In this document: positions 1-7,970 of the stretch, piece after piece
Layout of the letters: each line of letters begins with the position of its first letter
How positions within the stretch are numbered: position 1 is the first letter of the stretch
Origin: Desulfovibrio aminophilus DSM 12254
Lineage (GTDB): Bacteria; Desulfobacterota; Desulfovibrionia; Desulfovibrionales; Desulfovibrionaceae
Direction: 5' to 3'
DNA: 64,000 nt
Assembly (NCBI RefSeq): GCF_000422565.1
Contig: NZ_AUMA01000010.1
Location: forward strand, 124,001 to 188,000
Position numbers and translations under genes: made by a program
Notes under the pieces: model-generated
Seen by the model: the letters and a program-made list of their open reading frames with translations, nothing else
Databases searched by the model: none
What the model was told of the DNA's origin: nothing

Positions 1-158
1 AGGGTCCGACGGCCGTCCAGGGCGATCAGCTGCTTGGGGAAAAGACTGCGGGACAGGGGCCAGAGCCGGGAACCCGAGCCTCCCGCCAGGATCACGGCAT
101 GGCTTTCGGCGAACGCGGCGGCGGGATCGATCCGCGAGGACGCTCCTGGCTCGGTCAT
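1..158 (-). CDS. Mannose-1-phosphate guanylyltransferase, N-terminal fragment cut by window edge
   Basis: Only the first 52 codons are present; the gene runs off the left edge. They begin with a short leader and then give a beta strand plus [17 protein letters not shown] and FPKQL, the nucleotide-binding signature of GDP-mannose pyrophosphorylases. The enzyme would make GDP-mannose from mannose-1-phosphate and GTP in the cytoplasm for surface polysaccharide. Whether a C-terminal mannose-6-phosphate isomerase domain follows cannot be seen. The ATG lies 3 nt after the rfbC stop, so the two genes are probably one sugar-nucleotide operon. Confidence 0.85.
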   Translation of the reverse strand, partial: MTEPGASSRIDPAAAFAESHAVILAGGSGSRLWPLSRSLFPKQLIALDGRRT

Positions 159-161
159 CCC

Positions 162-722
162 TCACTCCTGCCCAAAAACGAAGGGCGTCTCGAAATCACG
201 CAGCAATCCGTGCTGCCGATCCTTCTCGGAGAGCACGGGTTCGGCCACGGGCCAACGGCAGTCCAGGTCCGGGTCGTCCCAGCGGATGCCCTCCTCCAGC
301 TCCGGGGCATAGGGCGCGTCCACCTTGTAACAGAAGTCGGTGTCCGGCTCGAGTGTCAGATAGGCGTGGGCGAATCCCCGGGGCAGAAACAGGCGCAGCT
401 GGTTCTGCGCGTTGAGCTCCTGGCGGAAAACTTGGCCATAGGTGGGCGAACCGCGCCGCAGATCCAGGGCCAAATCGAGGACCGCGCCGCGCGGAACCCA
501 GACGAGCTTGGCCTGGGCCATGGGCGGCCTCTGGAGATGAAATCCTCGCAACACTCCGGAGGTTCGGGAATGGCCGTGGTTATCCTGAACGAAATCCACG
601 TCCAGACCGGCGCCGCGGAACGCCTCGCGGCTCCAGGTTTCGAGAAAGAATCCCCGGTCGTCGCGAAAGACGCGGGGCTCGACGACCAATAGCCCGGGAA
701 ACTCGGTGGGAACGACCCGCAC
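162..722 (-). CDS. rfbC: dTDP-4-dehydrorhamnose 3,5-epimerase
   Basis: A protein of 186 aa, the usual length for RmlC. It epimerises C3 and C5 of dTDP-4-keto-6-deoxyglucose on the way to dTDP-rhamnose. Visible family signatures are the N-terminal EPRVFRDDRGFFLE segment, QDNHGHS near residues 46-52, LRGFHLQ with the catalytic His62, RGFAHAY with His119, and CYKVDAPYAP with Tyr132 as the likely acid. The start ATG follows a GGAGGAGAG-type ribosome site. It is transcribed with the mannose-1-phosphate guanylyltransferase downstream, which suggests O-antigen or exopolysaccharide sugar supply. The gene continues to be intact to a TGA stop. Confidence 0.93.
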   Translation of the reverse strand: MRVVPTEFPGLLVVEPRVFRDDRGFFLETWSREAFRGAGLDVDFVQDNHGHSRTSGVLRGFHLQRPPMAQAKLVWVPRGAVLDLALDLRRGSPTYGQVFRQELNAQNQLRLFLPRGFAHAYLTLEPDTDFCYKVDAPYAPELEEGIRWDDPDLDCRWPVAEPVLSEKDRQHGLLRDFETPFVFGQE

Positions 723-901
723 TCTCTCCTCCTTGGGGAACGCGCCGGAAGGCGCTCCGGTTCAGATAGCCGAGAACACCGCTGGAGACAACCCCGAACG
801 CCCCTCCCGCGCCTTCTTTTCGGCGCGTTCCAGCACTCTTCCCTTTTCCGGCCCCCTCTGGTAGTCGATTGGCGGGCCGAAACCCCGGCCAAGGAACAGC
901 C

Positions 902-1477
902 ATGAACTTTCTGGACGTGACCATCGTCGCCATCCTGATCCTGGCGGTCATCCGAGGACTGGCCAAGGGCTTCGTGCGCGAGGCCGTGTCCCTGGGCTCC
1001 CTGGGGATCGCCACGCTCACGGCGTCCCGCTATCACGGCGTCCTGGCCCCGCATCTGGCCGTGTACATGAAAAACGGGGCCACCATCGCGGCCACCAGCT
1101 ATCTCCTGACCTTCCTGGCCACGCTCGTGGGCTGCTGGCTGGCCGCCCTGTTCCTCCGCAACCTGCTCAAGGTCACCCTGCTCGGATGGCTGGATCATAC
1201 CGCCGGCGCGGTCCTGGGATTCGCCGAGGGCTGCCTCGTCAGCCTGGTGATGCTCCTGCTGCTGAACACGTTCCTGCCCGGCATGGAGACCGTGCGGCAT
1301 TCCCTGCTGGCCCCGCGCGCCGACCCGGCGTTGCGCGCGCTGGCGGACATGGCTCCAAGCAACTGGCGCAAGACGCTGGAGGAACGCGGCATCACCCTCC
1401 CCAAGCAACCGCCGTCCCTGCGGGAAATTCTGGAAAAGAACGGCATGCCCGTGCAAGGCGCGGACACCGCCCCCTGA
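902..1477 (+). CDS. cvpA: CvpA family inner-membrane protein
   Basis: A protein of 191 aa from the ATG at 902, chosen over an in-frame upstream ATG at 869 because AAGGAAC precedes it at good distance and the family starts exactly with MNFLD. The N-terminus (DVTIVAILILAVIRGLAKGFVREA) is the CvpA hallmark. Four hydrophobic segments lie near residues 5-22, 28-48, 65-90 and 100-122, and the C-terminal tail is soluble. E. coli CvpA is linked to colicin V production and envelope stress; the biochemical role is not known. It sits 35 bp upstream of mazG and is probably cotranscribed with it. Confidence 0.85.
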   Translation: MNFLDVTIVAILILAVIRGLAKGFVREAVSLGSLGIATLTASRYHGVLAPHLAVYMKNGATIAATSYLLTFLATLVGCWLAALFLRNLLKVTLLGWLDHTAGAVLGFAEGCLVSLVMLLLLNTFLPGMETVRHSLLAPRADPALRALADMAPSNWRKTLEERGITLPKQPPSLREILEKNGMPVQGADTAP

Positions 1478-1512
1478 TCCCGTTTTCGCCACACCTCATC
1501 AAGGAGAGATTC

Positions 1513-2331
1513 GTGAGCGCGGAACAGTCCCTGGCTCGCCTGCTGGGCGTCATCGATCGACTTCTCGGGCCCGACGGCTGCCCCTGGGACCGGGAACAAA
1601 CCCCGGAAAGCCTGTGCGACTATGTGGTCGAGGAGTCCTACGAACTGATCGAGGCCATCCGGTCCGGACAACCTGACGAAGCGCGCGAGGAACTGGGCGA
1701 CGTGCTCTTCCTCCTGGCCTTCATCGCCGTGCTCTTTGAACGGCGCGGAGCCTTCGATCTGTCGGAAGCCATCGAGAACAACACGGCCAAAATGGTCCGC
1801 CGCCATCCCCACGTGTTCGGCGACGCCTCGTTCGAGAACCAGAAGGAACTGCTCAAGAACTGGGAGCGCATCAAGCGCGAGGAGAAGAACGGCGACGGCC
1901 ACGGAGGCGGCCCGGCGCGAATATTCGCTTCCCTGCCCAAGGGCCTGCCGCCGCTTCTGCGCGCCTATCGCATCCAGGCCAAGGCCGCCCGGCTCGGTTT
2001 CACCTGGGAGACAGATGCGCGGATGGAAGAGCAGTTGCGTTCGGAATGGAAGGAATTGCAGGAAGCCCTGGACCGGGGGGACAAGGCGGGGATGGAAGAG
2101 GAGTTCGGCGACTATCTCTTCGCCCTGGTGGAATACGGTCGGCGCAAGGGCATCAAGGCCAACGCGGCTTTGGACGCCGCCAACCGCAAATTCCTGGCCC
2201 GCTTCGAACGCATGGAGGACTTGGCCGCCGGCTCGGACCGGGAACTGCCCGCTCTGGACCTCGCGGCCATGAATGAACTCTGGGCGCGGGCCAAAGCCGG
2301 AGACGAGCCCTCAGGAGACGCCTCTTCCTGA
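1513..2331 (+). CDS. mazG: Nucleoside triphosphate pyrophosphohydrolase MazG
   Basis: A protein of 272 aa starting at GTG 1513 behind AAGGAGAG; the open frame extends further upstream but has no ribosome site there. It carries two MazG repeats. The first, near residues 15-110, has CPWDREQT, EESYELIEAI and EELGDVLF, the EExxE/ExxD magnesium-binding pattern. The second, near 155-240, has EWKELQEAL and EEFGDYLFALVE. MazG hydrolyses (d)NTPs to NMP and pyrophosphate and cleans aberrant nucleotides. It follows cvpA closely and ends 18 bp before a sigma-28-like promoter for an unrelated small ORF. Confidence 0.93.
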   Translation: MSAEQSLARLLGVIDRLLGPDGCPWDREQTPESLCDYVVEESYELIEAIRSGQPDEAREELGDVLFLLAFIAVLFERRGAFDLSEAIENNTAKMVRRHPHVFGDASFENQKELLKNWERIKREEKNGDGHGGGPARIFASLPKGLPPLLRAYRIQAKAARLGFTWETDARMEEQLRSEWKELQEALDRGDKAGMEEEFGDYLFALVEYGRRKGIKANAALDAANRKFLARFERMEDLAAGSDRELPALDLAAMNELWARAKAGDEPSGDASS

Positions 2332-2348
2332 AAAAAATTCCGCCGACC

Positions 2349-2376
2349 TAAAGCTCCGGCCTGAAAACGCCGATAA
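2349..2376 (+). promoter_or_regulatory. Sigma-28 (FliA)-type flagellar promoter
   Basis: TAAAGCTC at 2349-2356, 12 nt, then GCCGATAA at 2369-2376. The -10 octamer matches the FliA consensus GCCGATAA exactly and the -35 matches TAAAGTTT at 6 of 8 positions. The spacer is 12 instead of the E. coli 11; the flgM-side promoter at 37809 has the same 12-nt spacer. It points at the 68-codon ORF starting at 2417. Confidence 0.7.
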
Positions 2377-2416
2377 GACGTTTACGGGGTATTTGAACAA
2401 CCCCATCGGAGTCTTT

Positions 2417-2623
2417 ATGGACAATACGGCGTCTCTTGTTTTCCAGCCCGTTCCCCTGACGCCTGCCGCGCCCTCGGCGGTGGAGCGCCCTGACACCCGG
2501 CCCGTGGAGGCCATGTCCCACCCCGGGGCACAACCGTCGAAACGGGACTCCTCCCCCGACGAGGGCACCACACCCCGCAACCAGGCGGAAGGCAAGGGAC
2601 TCCGTCTGGACGTTCAAATCTGA
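2417..2623 (+). CDS. Small protein of unknown function in a predicted FliA regulon
   Basis: A 68-aa ORF starting at ATG 2417 with GGAG 6 nt upstream, about 40 bp downstream of a near-consensus sigma-28 promoter. The product is Pro/Ala/Ser rich and polar (for example SLVFQPVPLTPAAP and a KRDSSPDEGTTPRNQAEG stretch), has no Cys or Trp, no membrane segment and looks disordered apart from a short C-terminal GLRLDVQI strand. I do not recognise a family. The promoter implies late-flagellar expression. No flagellar gene is adjacent, so it would be an outlying member of that regulon. Coding status rests on the promoter and ribosome site. Confidence 0.55.
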   Translation: MDNTASLVFQPVPLTPAAPSAVERPDTRPVEAMSHPGAQPSKRDSSPDEGTTPRNQAEGKGLRLDVQI

Positions 2624-2677
2624 GGCTCCCGCGCCGCCGCCCAGGCGGCAGCCCGAGCGACGGCGCGGAGGCCGGAT

Positions 2678-3172
2678 TCAGTTCACCGAACGGAAGGCCT
2701 TGGCCGCGGCCCCGCAGATCGGACACTTGGCCGGCGCCTCATTCTCCGCGATGTAGCCGCAGACGGTACAGATCAGATAGCTCATCTCTTCCTTGGCTTC
2801 CAGGTTCTTCAACGCCTTGGCGTACAGTTCGGCATGCACCTGTTCCGCGTCCAGGGCATAGCGGAAGCTCCGTTCTGCGGCCTTGTTGCCTTCTGCGACG
2901 GCGGCCTCGATCATGGGCGGATACATGGTTTCGAACTCGTAGGTTTCACCGCCCACGGCCTCCTTCAGGTTATCCACCGTGCTTCCGACGGCCCCCAGGG
3001 CGCGAAGATGGGAATGGGCATGCACGGTCTCGGCCTCGGCTGCGGCCCGAAAAAGCTTAGCGACCTGGGAGTACCCTTCCTTGTCAGCCTGTTGCGCGAA
3101 GGCGAGGTATTTGCGGTTGGCCTGGGATTCGCCGGCGAAAGCCTGCTTCAGGTTGGAATCGGTTTTCGACAT
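2678..3172 (-). CDS. Rubrerythrin
   Basis: A protein of 164 aa. Residues 1-125 form the ferritin-like diiron four-helix domain, with FAGESQANRKY (Glu14-type ligand), AAEAETVHAH and DAEQVHAELY carrying the ExxH iron ligands. Residues 130-164 form a C-terminal rubredoxin-like Fe(Cys)4 domain with CTVCG and CPICG. Rubrerythrin reduces hydrogen peroxide in the cytoplasm of anaerobes with electrons from rubredoxin or NADH. An AAGGAGGATCTC ribosome site precedes the ATG and a 19-bp palindrome lies 22 bp upstream. The rubredoxin gene is immediately upstream in the same direction. Confidence 0.95.
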   Translation of the reverse strand: MSKTDSNLKQAFAGESQANRKYLAFAQQADKEGYSQVAKLFRAAAEAETVHAHSHLRALGAVGSTVDNLKEAVGGETYEFETMYPPMIEAAVAEGNKAAERSFRYALDAEQVHAELYAKALKNLEAKEEMSYLICTVCGYIAENEAPAKCPICGAAAKAFRSVN

Positions 3173-3193
3173 GAGATCCTCCTTGATTTTATT

Positions 3194-3212
3194 AGTAATG
3201 AATCCTATTACT
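3194..3212. promoter_or_regulatory. Palindrome upstream of rubrerythrin, possible PerR/Fur-type operator
   Basis: A perfect inverted repeat AGTAAT-N7-ATTACT in the only AT-rich stretch between rubrerythrin and the rubredoxin gene. Size, AT content and position just upstream of a peroxide-defence gene fit a Fur-superfamily operator such as a PerR box. The assignment is inference; the window does contain a Fur-family gene at 17011. Confidence 0.5.
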
Positions 3213-3294
3213 ATTCTAAGCTTTCGTCAAGAAAAAAGTCCGACCGCGCGAGACGACCGGACCAAACCAAGAACTCACTGAAGAGACAGGAAGC

Positions 3295-3465
3295 TCAATC
3301 ATCCTCTTCCTTGCGGGCGAAGTTGCGCTCAGGCGCACCGCAGCGAGGACATCTCCAGTCCACTCCGGCCTGTGAAAAATCGGTTCCAGGCGCAAGCCCC
3401 CCCGCCAGATCGCCTTTCTTCGGATCGTAGATGAAGCCACACATGAGGCAAACATATCGGTCCAT
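3295..3465 (-). CDS. Rubredoxin-type small electron-transfer protein
   Basis: A protein of 56 aa from the ATG at 3465, behind AGGAGG. It has CLMCG at residues 6-10 and CPRCG at 39-43, the two Cys pairs that hold a single iron, with the rubredoxin YDPKKGD and GTDF segments between them. The tail RNFARKEEDD is unusually charged and slightly longer than in typical 52-54 aa rubredoxins. It probably passes electrons to rubrerythrin next door. Longer in-frame extension upstream lacks a ribosome site and was not used. Confidence 0.9.
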   Translation of the reverse strand: MDRYVCLMCGFIYDPKKGDLAGGLAPGTDFSQAGVDWRCPRCGAPERNFARKEEDD

Positions 3466-3568
3466 GGCCCACTCAACCTCCTGTGGACGACTCTTCGCGG
3501 AAAACGCGTCTCCCGCAAAGAATATCCTAGCTCCGCCAGGCAGGGAGCGCAACGTGGCGGCCGGCGCT

Positions 3569-3766
3569 TCAGCGCGCGGGAGCATCGGTGGGCAGCATGT
3601 CCGCGGGAGGCATCTCTCCCCGTTCGAGCCGATACGTCCTGCACATGCACGATTCCCGCAACTCGCCCAGGCAATACAGATCCAGAATCTTTCGCCGTAC
3701 CGTCGGGGGATCATAGCGATGCGTCCGGAAAAAGGGACAGGTTTCAGCGAATTCGCACGGTTCCAT
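3569..3766 (-). CDS. Cysteine-rich small protein of unknown function
   Basis: A 65-aa protein from ATG 3766, preceded by AGGGGAA. It begins MEPCEFAETCPFF and has a later YCLGELRESCMC segment, giving five cysteines in two clusters (C4, C10 and three between residues 36 and 46). That spacing would allow a metal or Fe-S site, but I do not recognise a named family. It lies upstream of rubredoxin in the same direction, so it may be cotranscribed with the oxidative-stress pair. A longer in-frame start at 3847 lacks a ribosome site and its extension has low-complexity coding. Confidence 0.6.
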   Translation of the reverse strand: MEPCEFAETCPFFRTHRYDPPTVRRKILDLYCLGELRESCMCRTYRLERGEMPPADMLPTDAPAR

Positions 3767-3850
3767 CAGTTCCCCTGGGACCGGCGAAGATGGGTGCGAC
3801 CGGTTCCATGAGCGGAGTCTAGCACCGCCCCGCAGGGGAGACAGCAAGAA

Positions 3851-3870
3851 CCGTTTTTTTATAAAAACGG
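3851..3870. repeat. AT-rich inverted repeat between two leftward genes
   Basis: Arms CCGTTTTT (3851-3858) and AAAAACGG (3863-3870) around a TTAT loop, in a short intergenic gap. It could be a weak terminator for the secreted protein gene to its right or an operator for the Cys-rich gene to its left. It lacks a clear U-run after the stem on either strand. Confidence 0.3.
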
Positions 3871-3916
3871 GGACAACGGGGAACGCGACCGCGTGGGCGA
3901 CCGGAAAGCGGCCGAC

Positions 3917-4357
3917 CTATTTTCTGTCCTTCCAGTATGCCCAGCTCTTCTTCGGATCCTTGGTCATGTCCCGACAGAAGGCCTCATATTCGCCCACCAG
4001 GAGGGACACGTCGGCGCAGGAACTCATTTTCACCGTCATCTCTGACTTGTGGTCGTTCAGCTTCAGCGCGGCCAAGCGCACATCGGAAAAGAAACTCGCC
4101 AGGGCGAGGTTGTAGTCCGCGGACGACCGATACAGCTCCTTGACCCTCGCATCCGCTCCGAGCGACGCGCGCTTGTCGCCTATGCACTCCAGCACGATAT
4201 ACTGATAGGCCGCACACATGGCGTGCTCGTCGGCCAACTTGGCGCGGACGGCCTCATCGTCGAAGGCTCGCGCCGCTTCCGCATTCAGGATCAGCACTGC
4301 GGCCAGGGCGAGGCCCAACATCAGGCGCGGACGCCGCCGCAAAAGAACGCGTTTCAT
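3917..4357 (-). CDS. Secreted protein of unknown function
   Basis: A 146-aa protein. An N-terminal KRVLLRRR stretch is followed by a hydrophobic core (LMLGLALAAVLILNAEA) and an Ala-x-Ala type cleavage site near residue 31, so it is probably exported by Sec. The mature part is mostly helical and has cysteines at CAAYQYIVLEC, SSCADVS and AFC that could form disulfides in the periplasm. No family is recognised. It lies 82 bp downstream of the RND pump gene in the same direction and might be cotranscribed, but nothing else ties the two functions. Confidence 0.65.
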   Translation of the reverse strand: MKRVLLRRRPRLMLGLALAAVLILNAEAARAFDDEAVRAKLADEHAMCAAYQYIVLECIGDKRASLGADARVKELYRSSADYNLALASFFSDVRLAALKLNDHKSEMTVKMSSCADVSLLVGEYEAFCRDMTKDPKKSWAYWKDRK

Positions 4358-4439
4358 GTCACCTCCGGAGACAGGTCCAGCTCATCCGAGCAACCGGTCC
4401 GCTGGAAAGAACGGGCGACGTCCATGCCGCCCAGCCCAT

Positions 4440-7400
4440 TCAGGCGACCCGATCCTTTCGCAGCTTCGTCTTCATTCGGAACAGGCGGGCGACCGCCACG
4501 AAAAACAACGGAATGAAGACCAGGTCGATGAAGGTGGCGGAGATCATGCCGCCGCACACGGCGGTGCCGATGGCGTTCATGGCGCCCGCGCCGGCGCCGC
4601 TCGCCACGGCCAGCGGCAGCACACCGAAGAAGAAGGCCAGGGAGGTCATCATGACCGGCCGGAACCGGGTCTTCACCGCGCCGAGCGTGGCGTCGATGAG
4701 GCTGTCCCCGTGGGACATGCGCTCCTTGATGAACTGGATGATCAGGATGGCGTTCTTTGTCGAAAGGCCGAGGGTGGTGAGGAAGCCGATCTGGAAATAC
4801 ACGTCGTTGGGCATGCCCCTGAGCGACGTGGCCAGGATGGCGCCGAACACGCCCAGCGGCAGCATGAGCAGGTTCACGAAGGGTATGGTCCAGCTCTCAT
4901 ACAGCGCGGCCACGCAGAGGAAGATCACGAAGATGGAGAAGGCGTAGAGGACCGGGCCCTGGGCCGTGGCCATGCGTTCCTGGTAGGAAAGGCCGTTCCA
5001 GTCGAAGCCGATGCCCTGCGGCAGCTTGGCCGCAAGCTCCTCCATCACGATCATGGCCTCGCCGGTGCTGTGGCCCGGCGAGGGTTCGCCCCAGATGTTG
5101 ATGGACGGGAAGGCGTTGAAGCGCTCCAGTTTGGGAGAACCGAGCGACCAGCGGCTTGAGGCGAAGGAGGAAAACGGCGCCATCTTGCCGGAAGTATTGC
5201 GCACGTAAAGGCGTTCCAGATCCTCCGGCAGCATGCGGAACGGCGCGTCGGCCTGGACGTAGACCTGCTTCACCCGGCCGCCCTGGACGAAGTTGTTCAC
5301 GTAATACCCGCCGAAGGCCGCGGACAGGGTCTCGTGGATGGAGGCCACGGGCAGCCCCATGGCCCCGGCGCGGTCCCAGTCCACGTCGATGTAATACTGG
5401 GGCACGTCGTCCACGCCGTTGGGCCGCACCCGCGTCAGGCGCGGATCCTTCATGGCCATGCCGAGAAGCTGGTTGCGCGCCGCCATAAGCTTCTCGTGCC
5501 CGAGGCCGCCCACGTCCTGCAACTGGAAGTCGAAGCCCGAGGCCATGCCGAGTTCGATCACCGGCGGCGGCGGAAAGGCGAAGACCATGCCGTCCTTGAT
5601 CTGCGAAAAGGCCCGCATGGCCCGTCCCGCGATAGCCTTGACCTTCTGGTCGTCCCGGCCGCGCAGGTGCCAGTCCTTGAGCTTGACGAAGGCCAGGGCC
5701 ATGTTCTGACCCTGCCCGCCGAAGCTCGTGCCGACGACGCTCAGGAAGCTCGCCACGGTCGACTTCTCGTTTTCCATGAAATGCGTCTGCACCCTGTCCA
5801 TGACCGCCTGGGACTGCTCCAGGGTGGAGCCCGCGGGCAGCATTGCCTGGACCATGAGAATCCCCTGGTCCTCGTCCGGGATGTAGGAGGTGGCCATACG
5901 GCTGAAGGAGAAGGCGACGGCCGCGACGAGCAGGACATAGAGCAGCAGGAAGCGCCTCTTCCTGTCGAGCGAATAGCCGACGAGCCCCACATACATGGAG
6001 CGGACCTTGAAGAACACCTTGTCGAACCAGCGGAAGAAGGGCCGCAGGAAGAAGATCGCGCTGTCCGAGGGCTCGTGCCCCTTGGGCACCGGCTTGAGGA
6101 ACGTGGCGCAGAGGACCGGGGTCAGGATCAGGGCCACGAGCACGGAGAGGAGCATGGAGGCGATGACGGTGATGGAGAACTGACGATAGAGTACGCCGGT
6201 GGAGCCCTCGAAAAAGGCCATGGGCCCGAAGACCGCCGAGAGCACCAGGCCGATGCCGATGAGCGCGCTGGTGATCTCCTCCATGGACTTGGCCGTGGCC
6301 TCCCGGGGCGGGAGCCCCTCCTCGGCCATGATGCGCTCCACGTTCTCCACCACGACGATGGCGTCGTCCACCAGCAGGCCTATGGCGAGCACCATGGCGA
6401 ACATGGTCAGCATGTTGATGGAGAAGCCCGCGGCGTCGAGCACCGCGAAGGTGCCGAGCAGGACCACCGGCACCGCGATCGTCGGGATGATCGTGGCCCG
6501 GATGTTGCCCATGAACAAGTACATGATGAGAAAGACGAGCAGCACCGCCTCGAACAGAGTCTTGACCACCTCCTCGATGGCCACCTTGGTGAACGGCGTG
6601 GTGTCGTAGGGGTAGATGACCTTCATCCCCGGCGGGAAGTAGCGGCGCATCTCCTCCATCTTCTTCTTGACGGCGTTGGCGGTGTCCAAGGCGTTGGCTC
6701 CGGCCGCCTGGCGGATGGCCATCGCGGCCGAGGGCTTGCCGTTGTAGTTGGCCACGACGTCGTAACGCTCGGTGCCCAGCTCCGTGCGGCCGATGTCCCT
6801 GATGCGCACCACCGAGCCGTCGGCATTGGAGCGGATGGGGATGTTGGCGAACTCCTCCGGCGTCTGCAGCAGGTGCTGGACGATGATGGAGGCGTTCAGC
6901 CGCTGGCCGGGCAGGGCGGGCGCGCCGCCCAGCTGTCCGGCGGAGACCTCGACGTTGTAGGCCCGCAGGGCGAGGACCACGTCCTCCATGGTCAGGTTGA
7001 AGTTGGTCAGCTGGTTCGGATTCACCCAGACGCGCATGGCGTACTGACTGCCGAAGTTCTCCACCTCGCCCACGCCGGGTACGCGCGACAGCACCTTCTC
7101 CAGCTTGGACTGCGCGTAATCGCGCAGGTCGTCGCCGTTCATGCTGCCGTCCTCGGAAATCAGGCCGACGACGATCAGATAGTTCCGCGTGGACTTGCTG
7201 ACCTTGACGCCGGACCGCTGCACCGAATCCGGCAGGCTGGCCATGGCGAGTTGGAGCTTGTTCTGCACCTTGGACCAGGCCACGTCCGGGTCGGTGCCCG
7301 CCGCGAAGGTCATCTCGATGCGCGCCGCGCCGGACGAGGAACTCGTGCCGCTCAGGTAGAGCAGGCCGTCCAGCCCCGTCATCTTCTGCTCGATGATCTG

Positions 7401-7589
7401 GGTCACGGTGTTCTCCACCGTCTCGGCGGAAGCGCCCGCGTAGTAGGCGTCGATGGCGATGGAGGGCGGCGCGATGGGCGGATACTGGGCGATGGGCATC
7501 TTGTACAGAGACAAGAGGCCCAGCGTCATGAGGATGATGGCGATCACCCAGGCGAAAACGGGTCTGTTCAGGAAGAATTTGGAGAGCAT
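4440..7589 (-). CDS. RND efflux pump inner-membrane subunit, AcrB/MexB (HAE1) family
   Basis: A protein of 1049 aa, the length of AcrB (1049). It starts MLSKFFLNRPVFAWVIAIIL as HAE1 pumps do, has YPPIAPPSI near residue 36, and carries the proton-relay aspartates in LLVDDAIVVVENVER (Asp408, Asp409). Twelve membrane segments and two large periplasmic loops are in the expected places. In the family it assembles as a trimer with a periplasmic adaptor and TolC-type channel and exports drugs or solvents by proton exchange. Neither adaptor nor outer-membrane gene is next to it; upstream is a 275-bp gap and then the integrative element, downstream an unrelated secreted protein. Substrate cannot be inferred. 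Confidence 0.93.
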   Translation of the reverse strand: MLSKFFLNRPVFAWVIAIILMTLGLLSLYKMPIAQYPPIAPPSIAIDAYYAGASAETVENTVTQIIEQKMTGLDGLLYLSGTSSSSGAARIEMTFAAGTDPDVAWSKVQNKLQLAMASLPDSVQRSGVKVSKSTRNYLIVVGLISEDGSMNGDDLRDYAQSKLEKVLSRVPGVGEVENFGSQYAMRVWVNPNQLTNFNLTMEDVVLALRAYNVEVSAGQLGGAPALPGQRLNASIIVQHLLQTPEEFANIPIRSNADGSVVRIRDIGRTELGTERYDVVANYNGKPSAAMAIRQAAGANALDTANAVKKKMEEMRRYFPPGMKVIYPYDTTPFTKVAIEEVVKTLFEAVLLVFLIMYLFMGNIRATIIPTIAVPVVLLGTFAVLDAAGFSINMLTMFAMVLAIGLLVDDAIVVVENVERIMAEEGLPPREATAKSMEEITSALIGIGLVLSAVFGPMAFFEGSTGVLYRQFSITVIASMLLSVLVALILTPVLCATFLKPVPKGHEPSDSAIFFLRPFFRWFDKVFFKVRSMYVGLVGYSLDRKRRFLLLYVLLVAAVAFSFSRMATSYIPDEDQGILMVQAMLPAGSTLEQSQAVMDRVQTHFMENEKSTVASFLSVVGTSFGGQGQNMALAFVKLKDWHLRGRDDQKVKAIAGRAMRAFSQIKDGMVFAFPPPPVIELGMASGFDFQLQDVGGLGHEKLMAARNQLLGMAMKDPRLTRVRPNGVDDVPQYYIDVDWDRAGAMGLPVASIHETLSAAFGGYYVNNFVQGGRVKQVYVQADAPFRMLPEDLERLYVRNTSGKMAPFSSFASSRWSLGSPKLERFNAFPSINIWGEPSPGHSTGEAMIVMEELAAKLPQGIGFDWNGLSYQERMATAQGPVLYAFSIFVIFLCVAALYESWTIPFVNLLMLPLGVFGAILATSLRGMPNDVYFQIGFLTTLGLSTKNAILIIQFIKERMSHGDSLIDATLGAVKTRFRPVMMTSLAFFFGVLPLAVASGAGAGAMNAIGTAVCGGMISATFIDLVFIPLFFVAVARLFRMKTKLRKDRVA

Positions 7590-7864
7590 GCGCTGCGTCC
7601 CTCACTACAGATATGAGGCCGGCCGTCATGTTGGCCTCGGAACTCGTCAGGGCGCACGGAGCAATCGCTCTCGGCTCTTCGACGCGCAGACCACACAGAT
7701 CGCCTTGCCACCGCGTACACCGGTACATTCCCGGCGTTCGGCCGTCAAGACGGCTCAGCCGCCCGCCCGGGCGCACATGCTGGCCCCACCCCGCCTTGAA
7801 CAAGGGCTGCGGAGACAAAAGGCAGGAATGGAGGAGAGAATCCAGCGGACGCTTGATGTAAAAC
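7590..7864. other. Intergenic stretch upstream of the RND pump, no gene seen
   Basis: Between the pump start and the left end of the integrative element. Before insertion this stretch would have joined the tRNA-Ser 3' end directly. I looked for the C-terminus of an adaptor (AcrA-type) gene in all frames and saw none, and no clear promoter. Confidence 0.5.
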
Positions 7865-7878
7865 TGGCGGAGGGGGAG
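7865..7878. repeat. Distal attachment-site repeat
   Basis: TGGCGGAGGGGGAG, identical to the 14 terminal bases of tRNA-Ser at 16805-16818. Flanking bases differ on both sides (AAAC before, TCAACC after), so the core is exactly 14 bp. It marks the integrase-distal junction of the element. Confidence 0.85.
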
Positions 7879-7941
7879 TCAACCGAAAGTCTCAAATAAC
7901 CATTTGAAATAAAATAACTACTGCGATTCAGCTTTTCGCCT

Positions 7942-7961
7942 ATGCCCCCATACATGCCCCC
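7942..7961. repeat. Left-end ATGCCCCC arm-type repeats
   Basis: Two direct copies of ATGCCCCC (7942-7949 and 7954-7961), 12 bp apart, enclosed by a CCTATGCC/GGCATAGG inverted repeat (7939-7946 and 7963-7970). The same octamer recurs at the right end at 16641-16700. Position inside both attachment sites suggests integrase or AlpA arm-binding sites. Confidence 0.6.
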
Positions 7962-7970
7962 AGGCATAGG

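Noticed and set aside
5334-7616. Long open frame of 760 codons on the + strand opposite the RND pump
   Set aside because: It is antisense to a clear 1049-aa pump gene, His/Arg/Gly rich with no domain, and is the shadow expected in GC-rich codons.
7865-7878. Second tRNA-Ser or partial tRNA gene
   Set aside because: Only the last 14 bases match; upstream sequence has no T-arm. It is an attachment-site copy.
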